A stretch of DNA of 39,077 bases from Kiritimatiellota bacterium (GTDB lineage: Bacteria > Verrucomicrobiota > Kiritimatiellia > CAIQIC01), in contig JAPLSZ010000253.1 of the NCBI GenBank assembly GCA_026398385.1, forward strand, positions 1 to 39,077, given 5' to 3'. A model generated the notes under the pieces. It was given only the letters and a program-made list of their open reading frames with translations, was not told where the DNA came from and searched no databases. Shown here one piece after another: positions 18,252 through 26,629 of this stretch; position 1 is the first letter of the stretch, and the number at the start of each line of letters is the position of its first letter. A program made the position numbers and the translations under genes.

Positions 18252-18602
18252 TCAATATATGATATCATCCGGCGTGTTGCTTGTCTTGTCCGGACCATAC
18301 GACCAGACGGATAGCAATCCATTGGTACTGGTAGTACATTGATAAGAAGTCCCCCACGGATCTGTGAGGCTAAGGACGGGGGTGCCAGTCAGCTGATTAT
18401 CCGCCACCGAATTCTTGATGCGCTCCATGTCCGCCCGGGCGCGGGCGATGTCCGCTGTGCGGGAGGCGACGCTCATGCCGGCCAGCGTCAACGCGGCGAG
18501 CAGCGCAATGATGATCATCACGGCCAGCATTTCCACGAGGGTGAAGCCAGCCGCCTTGGAACACAACCCAGCACGCCGTCCCGCTGGCTGATGGCTGTTC
18601 AT
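18252..18602 (-). CDS. GspG-like pseudopilin
   Basis: AAGFTLVEMLAVMIIIALLAALTLAGMSVASRTADIARARADMERIKNSVADNQLTGTPVLSLTDPWGTSYQC...GPDKTSNTPDDI. Confidence 0.8.
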   Translation of the reverse strand: MNSHQPAGRRAGLCSKAAGFTLVEMLAVMIIIALLAALTLAGMSVASRTADIARARADMERIKNSVADNQLTGTPVLSLTDPWGTSYQCTTSTNGLLSVWSYGPDKTSNTPDDIIY

Positions 18603-18642
18603 TGGCGCACCTCCACGTCAGACAATATACCTCCGTTTCCGG

Positions 18643-18681
18643 CCCGTGTCCACAAAATAGTTCGGTATATTTTGACACGGG
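18643..18681. promoter_or_regulatory. Imperfect inverted repeat upstream of pseudopilin operon (candidate operator or 5'UTR hairpin)
   Basis: cccgtgt(cca)caaaata-gttcggta-tattttg-acacggg: 7+7 bp stem with a 3-nt bulge, ~40 nt upstream of the 18602 start. Confidence 0.5.
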
Positions 18682-18709
18682 GCGCATAGCACTTCTGCGG
18701 GGGCATTCT

Positions 18710-18778
18710 CCGGGGTCACCGACCCCGGCTACAAGACGCCGCATTTGCTTCGCTGTAGCCGGGATCGGTGATCCCGGC
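18710..18778. repeat. Inverted pair of dispersed hairpins (CCGGGRTCACCGAYCCCGGCTAC family)
   Basis: ccggggtcaccgaccccggctac (18710-18732) and gtagccgggatcggtgatcccgg; related single copy gccgggtcagagacccggcctaca at 18877-18900. Confidence 0.8.
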
Positions 18779-18991
18779 CATTGCGGTTTTATTGGCCCAA
18801 CGTCGCGAGAAGCGCCATGCGCCCCTTGCTGCGCCCGCCTGCGGTGAGCTTGCCGAACCCGCGGGCGTCGCCCAGCGCCGGGTCAGAGACCCGGCCTACA
18901 GACGGGAAGCAGAGGGCGTGCTGCCGCCGGAGGCGGCGGGGCGCCGCTGCTGCGTTATGCGCAGCGCCAGCGCGCCGCCGGGCAAACCGCT

Positions 18992-19084
18992 GCGTAGGCG
19001 GGGCTTCCAGCCCCGCGTTGTGCTTGGGTGGCTAGCGCGGGGCCCCGACCCGGGGTTCGGGGCAGGCGTGGAAGCCCCGCCCAC
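18992..19084. repeat. Inverted pair of GGGGCTTCC(A)GCCCC REP-like repeats, one interrupted
   Basis: gcgtaggcggggcttccagccccgc and gcgcgggg[ccccgacccggggttcggggcaggcg]tggaagccccgcccac. Confidence 0.75.
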
Positions 19085-19118
19085 AAGGGCCTGGCCCAGC
19101 GTCATGCGGGCGCGGCGC

Positions 19119-20324
19119 TCAGACGGCCGCGAGCAGGGCGTCCACCTTGTCGGTGCGCTCCCAGGTGAAGGTGTCGAGGTGGCGGGTGCGGCCGAAGTGG
19201 CCATAGTTGGTGGTCGCCTGGTAGATCGGGCGCAGCAGGTCGAGCTGCGCGATGATCTGCGCCGGCTTGAGGCCGAACACCCGGCGGACGGCCCGCTCGA
19301 TCTTCTGATCGCTGGCGAGGCCGGTGCCGAAGGTGTCCACGAACACGCTGACCGGCTCGGGATGGCCGATGGCATAGGCCGCCTGGACCTCGCAACGGCG
19401 GGCGAGCCGGGCGGCGACGATGTTCTTGGCGATGTAGCGCAGCATGTAGGCCGCGCTGCGGTCCACCTTGCTCGGATCCTTGCCGGAGAAGGCGCCGCCG
19501 CCGTGGCGGCCCATGCCGCCGTAACTGTCCACGATGATCTTGCGCCCGGTCAGGCCGGTGTCGCCGGCCGGGCCGCCGACGACGAAGCGGCCGGTGGGAT
19601 TGACCAGGTATTGCGTTCGGGACGTGAGCAGTTTCTTCGGCAGCACCTTCCGGATGACCTCCTCGATGCAGAAGCGTTCGATCGCGGCATGCCCGACGTC
19701 CGCGGCGTGCTGCGTGGAGATGACCACGTTGGCGACGGCGACGGGCCGGTTGTTTTCGTAGACCACGGAGACCTGGCTCTTGGCGTCCGGGCGCAACCAC
19801 GGCACGCGGCCGGACTTGCGGATGCGGGTCAGCTCGCGGCCGAGGCGGTGGGCGAACATGATCGGGGCGGGCATGAGCTCCGGCGTCTCGTCGCAGGCGT
19901 AACCGAACATCAGGCCCTGGTCGCCGGCGCCCTGTTCGGCGGTCTTTTTGCCCTGGGCTTTGCGCGCGTCGACGCCCTGGGCGATGTCCGGCGACTGCGT
20001 GGTGAGGAGGTTGTTGACGAACACCTTGTCGGCGTGGAAGACGTCGTCGCTGTGGGTGTAGCCGATGTCGCGGATGGCTTCGCGGACGACGGCGGCGATG
20101 TTGATGGCGCTGTCGATGGGCCGCGGGCCGAGCTTCGGAATGGTGATCTCGCCGCCGACGATGACGATGTTGCACTTGGCATAGCTTTCGCAGGCCACGC
20201 GGCTGCGCCGGTCGAGGCGCAGGCAGGCGTCCAGCACGGCATCGGAAATCCGGTCGCAGACCTTGTCGGGATGGCCTTCGCCGACGGACTCGGAGGTGAA
20301 CATGAACGAACGCGCTTTAGTCAT
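19119..20324 (-). CDS. metK: S-adenosylmethionine synthetase
   Basis: [100 protein letters not shown]. Confidence 0.97.
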   Translation of the reverse strand: MTKARSFMFTSESVGEGHPDKVCDRISDAVLDACLRLDRRSRVACESYAKCNIVIVGGEITIPKLGPRPIDSAINIAAVVREAIRDIGYTHSDDVFHADKVFVNNLLTTQSPDIAQGVDARKAQGKKTAEQGAGDQGLMFGYACDETPELMPAPIMFAHRLGRELTRIRKSGRVPWLRPDAKSQVSVVYENNRPVAVANVVISTQHAADVGHAAIERFCIEEVIRKVLPKKLLTSRTQYLVNPTGRFVVGGPAGDTGLTGRKIIVDSYGGMGRHGGGAFSGKDPSKVDRSAAYMLRYIAKNIVAARLARRCEVQAAYAIGHPEPVSVFVDTFGTGLASDQKIERAVRRVFGLKPAQIIAQLDLLRPIYQATTNYGHFGRTRHLDTFTWERTDKVDALLAAV

Positions 20325-20367
20325 GAGGGTTTCCTTTGGTTGCAAAAACATCGCACACTATAGCGCT

Positions 20368-22146
20368 TCAGTCGAGGATTTCAAGGATTTCCGGCGCGGT
20401 TTGGCCGCAGAGCCGCCGGCAGGCCTCCACGATCTCCCCGGCGGAGCCGGAACGCAGGGCGGCCTGGGCCAGCTCCTCGGCCTGCGCGAAGCGCACGCTG
20501 CGGATGACGTCCTTGACCAGCGGCACGGCGGGCGGGTTGACGCTGAATTCATCCAAGCCCAGGCCGATGAGCAGCGGCGCCAGCAGCGGGTTGCCGCCCA
20601 TTTCGCCGCACACGCCGACCCAGAGGCCGTGCTCGTGGCCGACCGCCACGGTATGCTGGATGAGCCGGATGATCGCCGGGTTGGTGGGCTCGTACAAGCC
20701 GGCGACCAGCTCATTGACGCGGTCCACGGCCAGGGTGTATTGCACCAGGTCGTTGGTGCCGAGGCTGAAGAACTTGACGTGCGGGGCGATCAGGTCGGCG
20801 GTCAGGGCGGCCGAGGGCACCTCGATCATGACGCCCACTTCGATGTCCGGATCGAAGGGTACGCCGCGCTGCGCGAGCTCGGCCTGCGCCTCCGCCAGCA
20901 GTTGGTTGGCCGCGACGACTTCCCGCACGTGGCTGACCATGGGATACATGATCTTGACGTTCCCGCGAACGCTGGCGCGCAGGATGGCGCGCAACTGGGT
21001 TTTGAAGATATCGGGCTGCGCCAGGCAGAAGCGGATGGCGCGCCAGCCCATGAAGGGGTTGACCTGCTGCGGCATTTTCAGGTGCGAGAGGAACTTGTCG
21101 CCGCCGATGTCCATCGTGCGGATGATCACCGCGGCGGGGGCGACGCGGCGGGCCACCTCGGCGTAGACGGCGGTCTGTTCGTCCTCGTCGGGCAGCTTGT
21201 TCAGATACAAATACTCGGTGCGGAACAGGCCGACGCCCGTGGCGCCGTTGGCCAGCACGGCGTCCACGTCGCCGGGCAGGCCGATGTTTCCCGAGAGAAT
21301 CAGGCCGTAGCCGTCCCGGGTCATCGCCGGCTGGTCGTGGAGCACCGCCAGGCGGGACTGGATGGTGCGCCGGGCCTGGTCGCGGCGCGCATACCGGGCC
21401 AGGCGTTGCTGCGTGGGCCGCAGGTACAGCAGGCCCTGGGAGCCATCCGCGAGGACCGGATCGCCGGCGGCGAGGCGCAGGCTGACGTCGTGCATGCCCA
21501 CGACGGCGGGAATGCCCAGGGCCCGGGCCATGATGGCGGTGTGGGAGGTCGGGCTGCCCAGGTCGGTGACGAAGGCCAGCACCTTGTGCTTGTTCAGACC
21601 GGCCGTTTCCGAGGGCGCCAGGTCATGGGCCACGACAATGCACGGCGACTCCAGGTTGGCCAGCGTGCGGCCGCTGTGGCCGGTCAGGTTCCGCAGCAAG
21701 CGCCGCCCGATGTCGCGCACGTCCACCGCGCGCTCCCGGAGGTAATCGTCGTTCAACTCCGCCAGCGACTGCGCATAGCGGGCCGCCACGTCGCGGACCA
21801 CGGCCTCGATGTTGCGCCGCGTGGTGGCGATGGCGCGGGTGACCTCGTCCAGGAAGCCGCGGTCCTCCAGCACCAGCAGGTGCGCCTCGAAGATCTTCGC
21901 GCTTTCCGCGCCGAGGGTTTCTTTGACCCGCAGTTGGACTTCGCGGATCTGCTCGCGGGTGGCGGACAGGGCCTCCGTAAAGCGCTGGAGTTCGCGCGGG
22001 ACGTCCGCCGCGCCGATCTCCCGCTCGACCACGGTCTCGTCCTCGGAGGCCAGCAGGAACACCGGCCCGGTGGCGGCGCCGGGCGACACCCCGACGCCCT
22101 TGAGTTCCAGTTCGTCCGCGGCGGGGGCATGGGGTTTGGCCGTCAC
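20368..22146 (-). CDS. ptsI: Phosphoenolpyruvate-protein phosphotransferase (PTS enzyme I)
   Basis: LKGVGVSPGAATGPVFLL; GSPTSHTAIMARALGIPAVVG active-site His; GIGLFRTEYLYL-like; GVMIEVPSAAL; FFSLGTNDLVQYTLAVDR. Confidence 0.95.
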   Translation of the reverse strand: MTAKPHAPAADELELKGVGVSPGAATGPVFLLASEDETVVEREIGAADVPRELQRFTEALSATREQIREVQLRVKETLGAESAKIFEAHLLVLEDRGFLDEVTRAIATTRRNIEAVVRDVAARYAQSLAELNDDYLRERAVDVRDIGRRLLRNLTGHSGRTLANLESPCIVVAHDLAPSETAGLNKHKVLAFVTDLGSPTSHTAIMARALGIPAVVGMHDVSLRLAAGDPVLADGSQGLLYLRPTQQRLARYARRDQARRTIQSRLAVLHDQPAMTRDGYGLILSGNIGLPGDVDAVLANGATGVGLFRTEYLYLNKLPDEDEQTAVYAEVARRVAPAAVIIRTMDIGGDKFLSHLKMPQQVNPFMGWRAIRFCLAQPDIFKTQLRAILRASVRGNVKIMYPMVSHVREVVAANQLLAEAQAELAQRGVPFDPDIEVGVMIEVPSAALTADLIAPHVKFFSLGTNDLVQYTLAVDRVNELVAGLYEPTNPAIIRLIQHTVAVGHEHGLWVGVCGEMGGNPLLAPLLIGLGLDEFSVNPPAVPLVKDVIRSVRFAQAEELAQAALRSGSAGEIVEACRRLCGQTAPEILEILD

Positions 22147-22148
22147 GA

Positions 22149-22424
22149 TCAGTCCTCAAAAAACTTCTGCCGGACCAGGTCCTCCAGCGCGGCCAGCGCC
22201 TCGGCGGCATCCGGCCCCAGGGCCGTGACGCGGAGCACGGCGCCCTGATAACCCTCCAGCGTCATCAGGCCGATGATGCTCTTGCCGGAAACCTTGAGGC
22301 TGTCTTTTTCCACGGTGATCTCGCTTTGAAAACGGTTGGCCGTCTTGATAAACAGCGCCGCCGGCCGGGCATGGATGCCGAACCGGTTCAAAATAGTCAA
22401 ATTTGTCGTCAGGGGCAGCGTCAT
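22149..22424 (-). CDS. ptsH: HPr family phosphocarrier protein
   Basis: NRFGIHARPAALFIKTANRFQSEITVEKDSLKVSGKSIIGLMTL: active His and regulatory Ser region. Confidence 0.92.
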   Translation of the reverse strand: MTLPLTTNLTILNRFGIHARPAALFIKTANRFQSEITVEKDSLKVSGKSIIGLMTLEGYQGAVLRVTALGPDAAEALAALEDLVRQKFFED

Positions 22425-22556
22425 GGCTTGGCCGTCTTCGTCCTGGTTTGTCACGCCACGGGCGATTGTATATGAACGGCAACGGCTCAGCCAGCATTCT
22501 TTTAACCAGGCCACCCGCGCCAACCTCAGCCGGCGCAACGCCCGCGGCGGGCCGCC

Positions 22557-22627
22557 GCGTGGGCGGGGCTTCCCGCCCCGCGCCCGCAACCGCCACACAA
22601 CCGCGGGGCGGGAAGCCCCGCCCACGC
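22557..22627. repeat. Perfect inverted pair (26-nt arms) of REP-like repeats inside the lpt-hpf-pts operon
   Basis: gcgtgggcggggcttcccgccccgcg - 19 nt - cgcggggcgggaagccccgcccacgc. Confidence 0.9.
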
Positions 22628-22686
22628 AGAGGTTCGCGCTGGCCCTATCCGTGTAATCCGCCGGCCATTCCTTCCGCGCGGCGCCT

Positions 22687-23040
22687 TCAGCTTCCGGCGC
22701 TGCCGGCGTCCGTGCTGCGGGCCTCCAGGTGGGAGAGCGGTTCGCGGGCCTTGTGGTCCTGCCACTTGTCAAGCTGCCGCTCAATCTGCTTGGCGGTCTT
22801 GTCCACGGCGTCGGCAATGGACGCGTACATGTCGGGGCTCTCCGCCTTGGCTTCGACGCGCAAGTGGTGCGGCCCCTGTGCGACCAGCTCGGCGCTGTGG
22901 CGGTGCTTCTCGATGGCCAGGATGAGATGCGCGCCGACGATGCGGGGATAGGCGGCGAAGGCGTGCGCGATCCGATCGTGGGCATAATCCCGGAGGGCCT
23001 CCGTGACCACCATGTGCCGTCCTGTAACGCTAATCTGCAT
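22687..23040 (-). CDS. hpf: Ribosome hibernation-promoting factor (short HPF/RaiA family)
   Basis: MQISVTGRHMVVTEALRDYAHDRIAHAFAAYPRIVGAHLILAIEKHRHSAELVA...DMYASIADAVDKTAKQIERQLDKWQDH. Confidence 0.9.
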   Translation of the reverse strand: MQISVTGRHMVVTEALRDYAHDRIAHAFAAYPRIVGAHLILAIEKHRHSAELVAQGPHHLRVEAKAESPDMYASIADAVDKTAKQIERQLDKWQDHKAREPLSHLEARSTDAGSAGS

Positions 23041-23068
23041 CGTGTGTCTCCCTTGGTTGGTTTGTGGT

Positions 23069-23833
23069 TTACATGCTGAAGCGCGGGCCCAGGTACAGCT
23101 CGCGGCTCACGGCGTCGTGAATCAAAAAGGAACTGGTGCCCTCCCGGAGCACTTTGCCCTCGCACAGGAGGTAGGCGCGGTCCACCACGGCCAGGGTCTC
23201 GCGGACGTTATGGTCGGTGATGAGGATGCCCAGGCCCTTGGCCTTGAGGCTCATGATGATCTGCTGGACGTCGTAGACGGCCAGGGGGTCCACGCCGCTG
23301 AAGGGCTCGTCCAACAGGATCAGGGACGGCTGGGTGACGAGGGCGCGGGTGATTTCCAGCCGGCGGCGTTCGCCGCCGCTGAGGGTGTAGGCCTGCTGAT
23401 CCGCCAGGTAGCCGATCTTGAGCTCCGCGAGCAGGCTGTCGAGGCGCGCGCGGCGCTCGCGGGCGGAGAGCGGCAGGGTCTCAAGGATGGCCAGGACGTT
23501 TTCCCGGACCGTCAGGCGCCGGAAGATCGAAGGCTCCTGGGAGAGATAACCCATGCCCAGGCGGGCGCGGCGAAACATGGGCTCGGCGGTGACGTCGCGC
23601 CCCTGGAAGAAAACGTGGCCCGCCGTGGGCTTGATCAGGCCGACCATCATGTAGAAGCTGGTGGTCTTGCCCGCGCCGTTGGGCCCGAGCAGGCCGACGA
23701 TCTCGCCGCGCTGGACCTTGAGGTTGACGCCATTGACCACCTTGCGGCGGTGGTAGATCTTGACCAGCTCCCGCGTTTCGGCCAGGCAGGGGGCGGCGGT
23801 GTTTTCCTTACTTTCCAAATGGGAGCCGATCAC
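23069..23833 (-). CDS. lptB: LPS export ABC transporter ATP-binding protein
   Basis: LVKIYHRRKVVNGVNLKVQRGEIVGLLGPNGAGKTTSFYMMVGL; LSGGERRRLEITRAL; LILLDEPFSGVDPLAV; ILITDHNVRETL. Confidence 0.95.
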   Translation of the reverse strand: MIGSHLESKENTAAPCLAETRELVKIYHRRKVVNGVNLKVQRGEIVGLLGPNGAGKTTSFYMMVGLIKPTAGHVFFQGRDVTAEPMFRRARLGMGYLSQEPSIFRRLTVRENVLAILETLPLSARERRARLDSLLAELKIGYLADQQAYTLSGGERRRLEITRALVTQPSLILLDEPFSGVDPLAVYDVQQIIMSLKAKGLGILITDHNVRETLAVVDRAYLLCEGKVLREGTSSFLIHDAVSRELYLGPRFSM

Positions 23834-24338
23834 GTGTGCCGCCCTTCTCCGGATAAATCAACAGGCGCGCCTGGGGATACACCAGCATCCGGCTCTCGTT
23901 GCGCCAGAACGTGATGACCTCGCCTTCGAGCATGTTCTGGCCCTGCCAGGCGCGGGGTTGGCCCGCGAGCACGACTTTGCCGGACGCCACGTCGTAGGTG
24001 GCCACGTTGGCGGTGGCCCGCTTGTCGGCCTGCCGGATGGTGACGTGCCCCTCGGCCTTGAGCGACTGCACCGTGTCGTTCGTGCCGAAGATCGCCGTGA
24101 GCTTGTCGGACGTAAGCTGCAACTGGGGGTCCGTGACGACGACGTGCTCTTCGAACAGCGCGTATTTCTGTTTATAGTCGAAGGTCAGCTTGTCGGAGGT
24201 GATGACCGTGACGTCCTCGCCGGCGTCGGCTTTGGCCGCCGGAGCTTTGGCCGGGGGCTCCGCCGCGGCGGCCCCCGCGGCCGCCGGCAGGGCCAGCGCC
24301 AAGCCCAGCGCGAACAGGCGCGTGCGGATGTGTATCAT
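23808..24338 (-). CDS. lptA: LptA/OstA-like LPS transport periplasmic protein
   Basis: Signal peptide; VITSDKLTFDYKQKYALFEEHVVVTDPQLQLTSDKLTAIF...EGHVTIRQADKRATANVATYDVASGKVVLAGQPRAWQGQNMLEGEVITFWRNESRMLV; overlaps lptB start. Confidence 0.85.
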   Translation of the reverse strand: MIHIRTRLFALGLALALPAAAGAAAAEPPAKAPAAKADAGEDVTVITSDKLTFDYKQKYALFEEHVVVTDPQLQLTSDKLTAIFGTNDTVQSLKAEGHVTIRQADKRATANVATYDVASGKVVLAGQPRAWQGQNMLEGEVITFWRNESRMLVYPQARLLIYPEKGGTRDRLPFGK

Positions 24339-24856
24339 GGCTGCGTTCCTTTGCTGAGGCCCCGCTGGGTTTCCTTGAGCACCACCTTGGCCTGGCTCAA
24401 GATCTTAAACCGATCATCCTGTTTGTTGAACTGAAAACCGGTCCCGGTAATCACCATATTGTCCCGCGTGATCCGCACCGGGCCCTCCGACTGGGCCGTG
24501 TTGCGCGCGCGGTCGAACAGGCACAGCGGTGCCGTGACCCGCAGGTTCACCTGTGTGCCCTCGTAAAACTCGATTTTCAGCCCCGTGATCTCGATGTGGC
24601 CGTCGGGCAGGCTCTTCGCCAGGTCGCCGAACATCTGGCTCTTCAAACGCCCCTGCTCGTCGTACGACGGGATGCGGACGCCGGCGACGCTTTGAAAATC
24701 CGTGTTCTGCGCCCGCGCCAGCCACGCCGCCGCCCCCAGAGCCGTCGTCCAGAATAAGACCGCCGCCAGGCCGGTTCTGTTCATCATGCTCAAGCCTATC
24801 GCAAAACTCTTACGGACGCGATCCCGCTGCTTCCGAGAGATCGGGACGTCCCGCAC
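24335..24856 (-). CDS. lptC: LptC-like protein (start more likely near 24784)
   Basis: N-terminal TM segment; FQSVAGVRIPSYDEQGRLKSQMFGDLAKSLPDGHIEITGLKIEFYEGTQVNLRVTAPLCLFDRARNTAQSEGPVRITRDNMVITGTGFQFNKQDDRF. Confidence 0.7.
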   Translation of the reverse strand: MRDVPISRKQRDRVRKSFAIGLSMMNRTGLAAVLFWTTALGAAAWLARAQNTDFQSVAGVRIPSYDEQGRLKSQMFGDLAKSLPDGHIEITGLKIEFYEGTQVNLRVTAPLCLFDRARNTAQSEGPVRITRDNMVITGTGFQFNKQDDRFKILSQAKVVLKETQRGLSKGTQP

Positions 24857-25731
24857 CGCACGATCCGATCAATCGCGCGCAACTGCCGCCACAGCGGGCG
24901 CAGGGCGGCGAACGGGAGGGCGTTGGCCGCATCGGAGCGCGCCTGCGCCGGGCGCACGTGCGTCTCCACGAACACGCCGTCGCAGCCCGCGGCCGCCGCC
25001 GCGCGCGCCAGGTGCGGCGCCCAGCGCCCGTCGCCGCCCGAGCGGTCGCCCGCGCCGCCGGGCAGTTGCACGCTGTGCGTCGCGTCGAAAATCACCGGGT
25101 ACCCGAACGCGCGCAGGATCGGCAGGCTGCGCAGGTCCGCCACCAGGTTGTTGTAGCCGAAGCTCGCGCCGCGCTCGGTCACGATAATATTCCGGTTGCC
25201 CGTGCTCTCGAGCTTGGCGATCACGTGGCGGACGTCCCACGGCGCGAGAAACTGGCCCTTCTTGATGTTCACTACGCGGCCGCTCGCGCCCAGCGCCAGC
25301 ACGAGGTCCGTCTGCCGGCAGAGAAACGCGGGCAACTGGAGCACGTCGGCCACCTGCGCGGCGAGCGGCACCTCCGCTTCGCTGTGCACATCCGTCAGAA
25401 TGGGCAGGCCGTACCGCTCCTTGACTTCCCGCAGGATGTCCAGCCCCCGCGACAGTCCCGGCCCGCGGAAGGCGTGGAGCGCGGTCCGGTTCGCCTTGTC
25501 GTAGGACGCCTTGAAGATGAAAGGGATCCCTTCGTCGCGCGCCAGCCGGGCGAGCCGCGCCGCGAGCGCCAGGCAGCCCGCGCGGCTCTCGATCACGCAC
25601 GGTCCGGCGATCAGCGCCAGCGGGTGGCGGCCGCCGAGGCGCACCGTGCCGACGTGAATGACGCGGGTGGTGGGCAGGCGCGGGGACGTACCGGCCGCTG
25701 ATTCCACACGGCTGCTTCCGACCCTGACCAT
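24796..25731 (-). CDS. kdsA: 3-deoxy-8-phosphooctulonate synthase
   Basis: LALIAGPCVIESR; IPFIFKASYDKANRTALHAFRGPGLSRGLDIL; PAFLCRQTDLVLAL; VNIKKGQFLAPWD; TERGASFGYNNLVADLRSLPILR; VIFDATHSVQLPGG. Confidence 0.95.
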   Translation of the reverse strand: MVRVGSSRVESAAGTSPRLPTTRVIHVGTVRLGGRHPLALIAGPCVIESRAGCLALAARLARLARDEGIPFIFKASYDKANRTALHAFRGPGLSRGLDILREVKERYGLPILTDVHSEAEVPLAAQVADVLQLPAFLCRQTDLVLALGASGRVVNIKKGQFLAPWDVRHVIAKLESTGNRNIIVTERGASFGYNNLVADLRSLPILRAFGYPVIFDATHSVQLPGGAGDRSGGDGRWAPHLARAAAAAGCDGVFVETHVRPAQARSDAANALPFAALRPLWRQLRAIDRIVRCGTSRSLGSSGIASVRVLR

Positions 25732-26510
25732 TACGCCTGCGCTCCTTTTCTTTCCGCGCCGAGGCCCCGTTGCCGCATTTCCGCCTCCGCCCGCGCCACG
25801 TCCTCCGGCGTATCCACGCCGACGCCCGCGGCGCTGGTCGTCAACACCTGCAGGCGGCCGCCCAGCCAGAGAGCCCGGAGCTGCTCCAGCTTTTCGGCCT
25901 GCTCCAGCGCGCACGGCGGCGTCGCCACCAGCCGCTCCAGAAACGCCCGCTGGTAGGCGTAGATGCCGATGTGCCGGTAATATAAGCCATCCGGGCCTGC
26001 CGCGCCAGCGTCCTTTTCGCGGAGGCAGGGAACCGCGGCCCGCGAGAAATACAGCGCCTGTCCCGCCCGGCCCCGCACCACCTTCACCACCGACGGATTG
26101 GCGATGTCGCGCGGGTCGGTGAGCGGCGCGGCGGCGGTCGCCATGTCCCAGTCGGCGCAGCCGGCCAGCGCCCGGACCAGCTCGTCCATCAGCGCCGGAT
26201 CCGCCAGCGGCTCGTCGCCCTGGATGTTGAGCACCACGTCCGCCGGGATCGCGCGCACCGCTTCCGCGATCCGGTCCGTGCCCGAGGGGTGGTGCGGCGA
26301 CGTCATCACGACCTCCGCGCCAAGGTGCGCCGCCGCGGCGCGGATGCGCTCGTCGTCCGTCGCCACCAGCAGGCGGTCGAGCGTGCGCGCCTGGCGCGCC
26401 CGCTCGAGCACCCACGCCAGCAGCGGCCGGCCCAGCAACGGCTGCAGGCTCTTGCCGGGGAAGCGCGTGGAACCCCACCGCGCCGGTATCACGCCCACGC
26501 TCGTGCTCAT
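25731..26510 (-). CDS. kdsB: 3-deoxy-manno-octulosonate cytidylyltransferase
   Basis: GVIPARWGSTRFPGKSLQPLLGRPLLAWVLERA; VVMTSPHHPSGTDRIAEAV; NIQGDEPLADPALMDELV; HIGIYAYQRAFLERL; GVGVDTPEDVARAEA. Confidence 0.95.
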   Translation of the reverse strand: MSTSVGVIPARWGSTRFPGKSLQPLLGRPLLAWVLERARQARTLDRLLVATDDERIRAAAAHLGAEVVMTSPHHPSGTDRIAEAVRAIPADVVLNIQGDEPLADPALMDELVRALAGCADWDMATAAAPLTDPRDIANPSVVKVVRGRAGQALYFSRAAVPCLREKDAGAAGPDGLYYRHIGIYAYQRAFLERLVATPPCALEQAEKLEQLRALWLGGRLQVLTTSAAGVGVDTPEDVARAEAEMRQRGLGAERKGAQA

Positions 26511-26593
26511 CGTTCGCTCGCTTTCTCCGCCGGCATTTTGAAAGCCGCGCGCGGAAAGTCAAGCTCGGGCGCACAGCACGGGCTTTTCTTTTG

Positions 26594-26622
26594 TTGACAT
26601 CCATATGCCTTGCCCATATGTT
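26594..26622 (+). promoter_or_regulatory. Sigma70-like promoter of the toxin-antitoxin pair with twin CATATG operator-like boxes
   Basis: TTGACA (26594-26599), 17-nt spacer, TATGTT (26617-26622); CATATG at 26602-26607 and 26615-26620; antitoxin ATG at 26630. Confidence 0.6.
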
Positions 26623-26629
26623 TTGATGC

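Noticed and set aside
18768-20363. 531 aa plus-strand ORF opposite metK
   Set aside because: Antisense to metK and running through dispersed repeats; compositional artefact.
20263-22248. 661 aa plus-strand ORF opposite ptsI
   Set aside because: Shadow ORF antisense to a confidently identified PTS enzyme I; no recognisable motifs.
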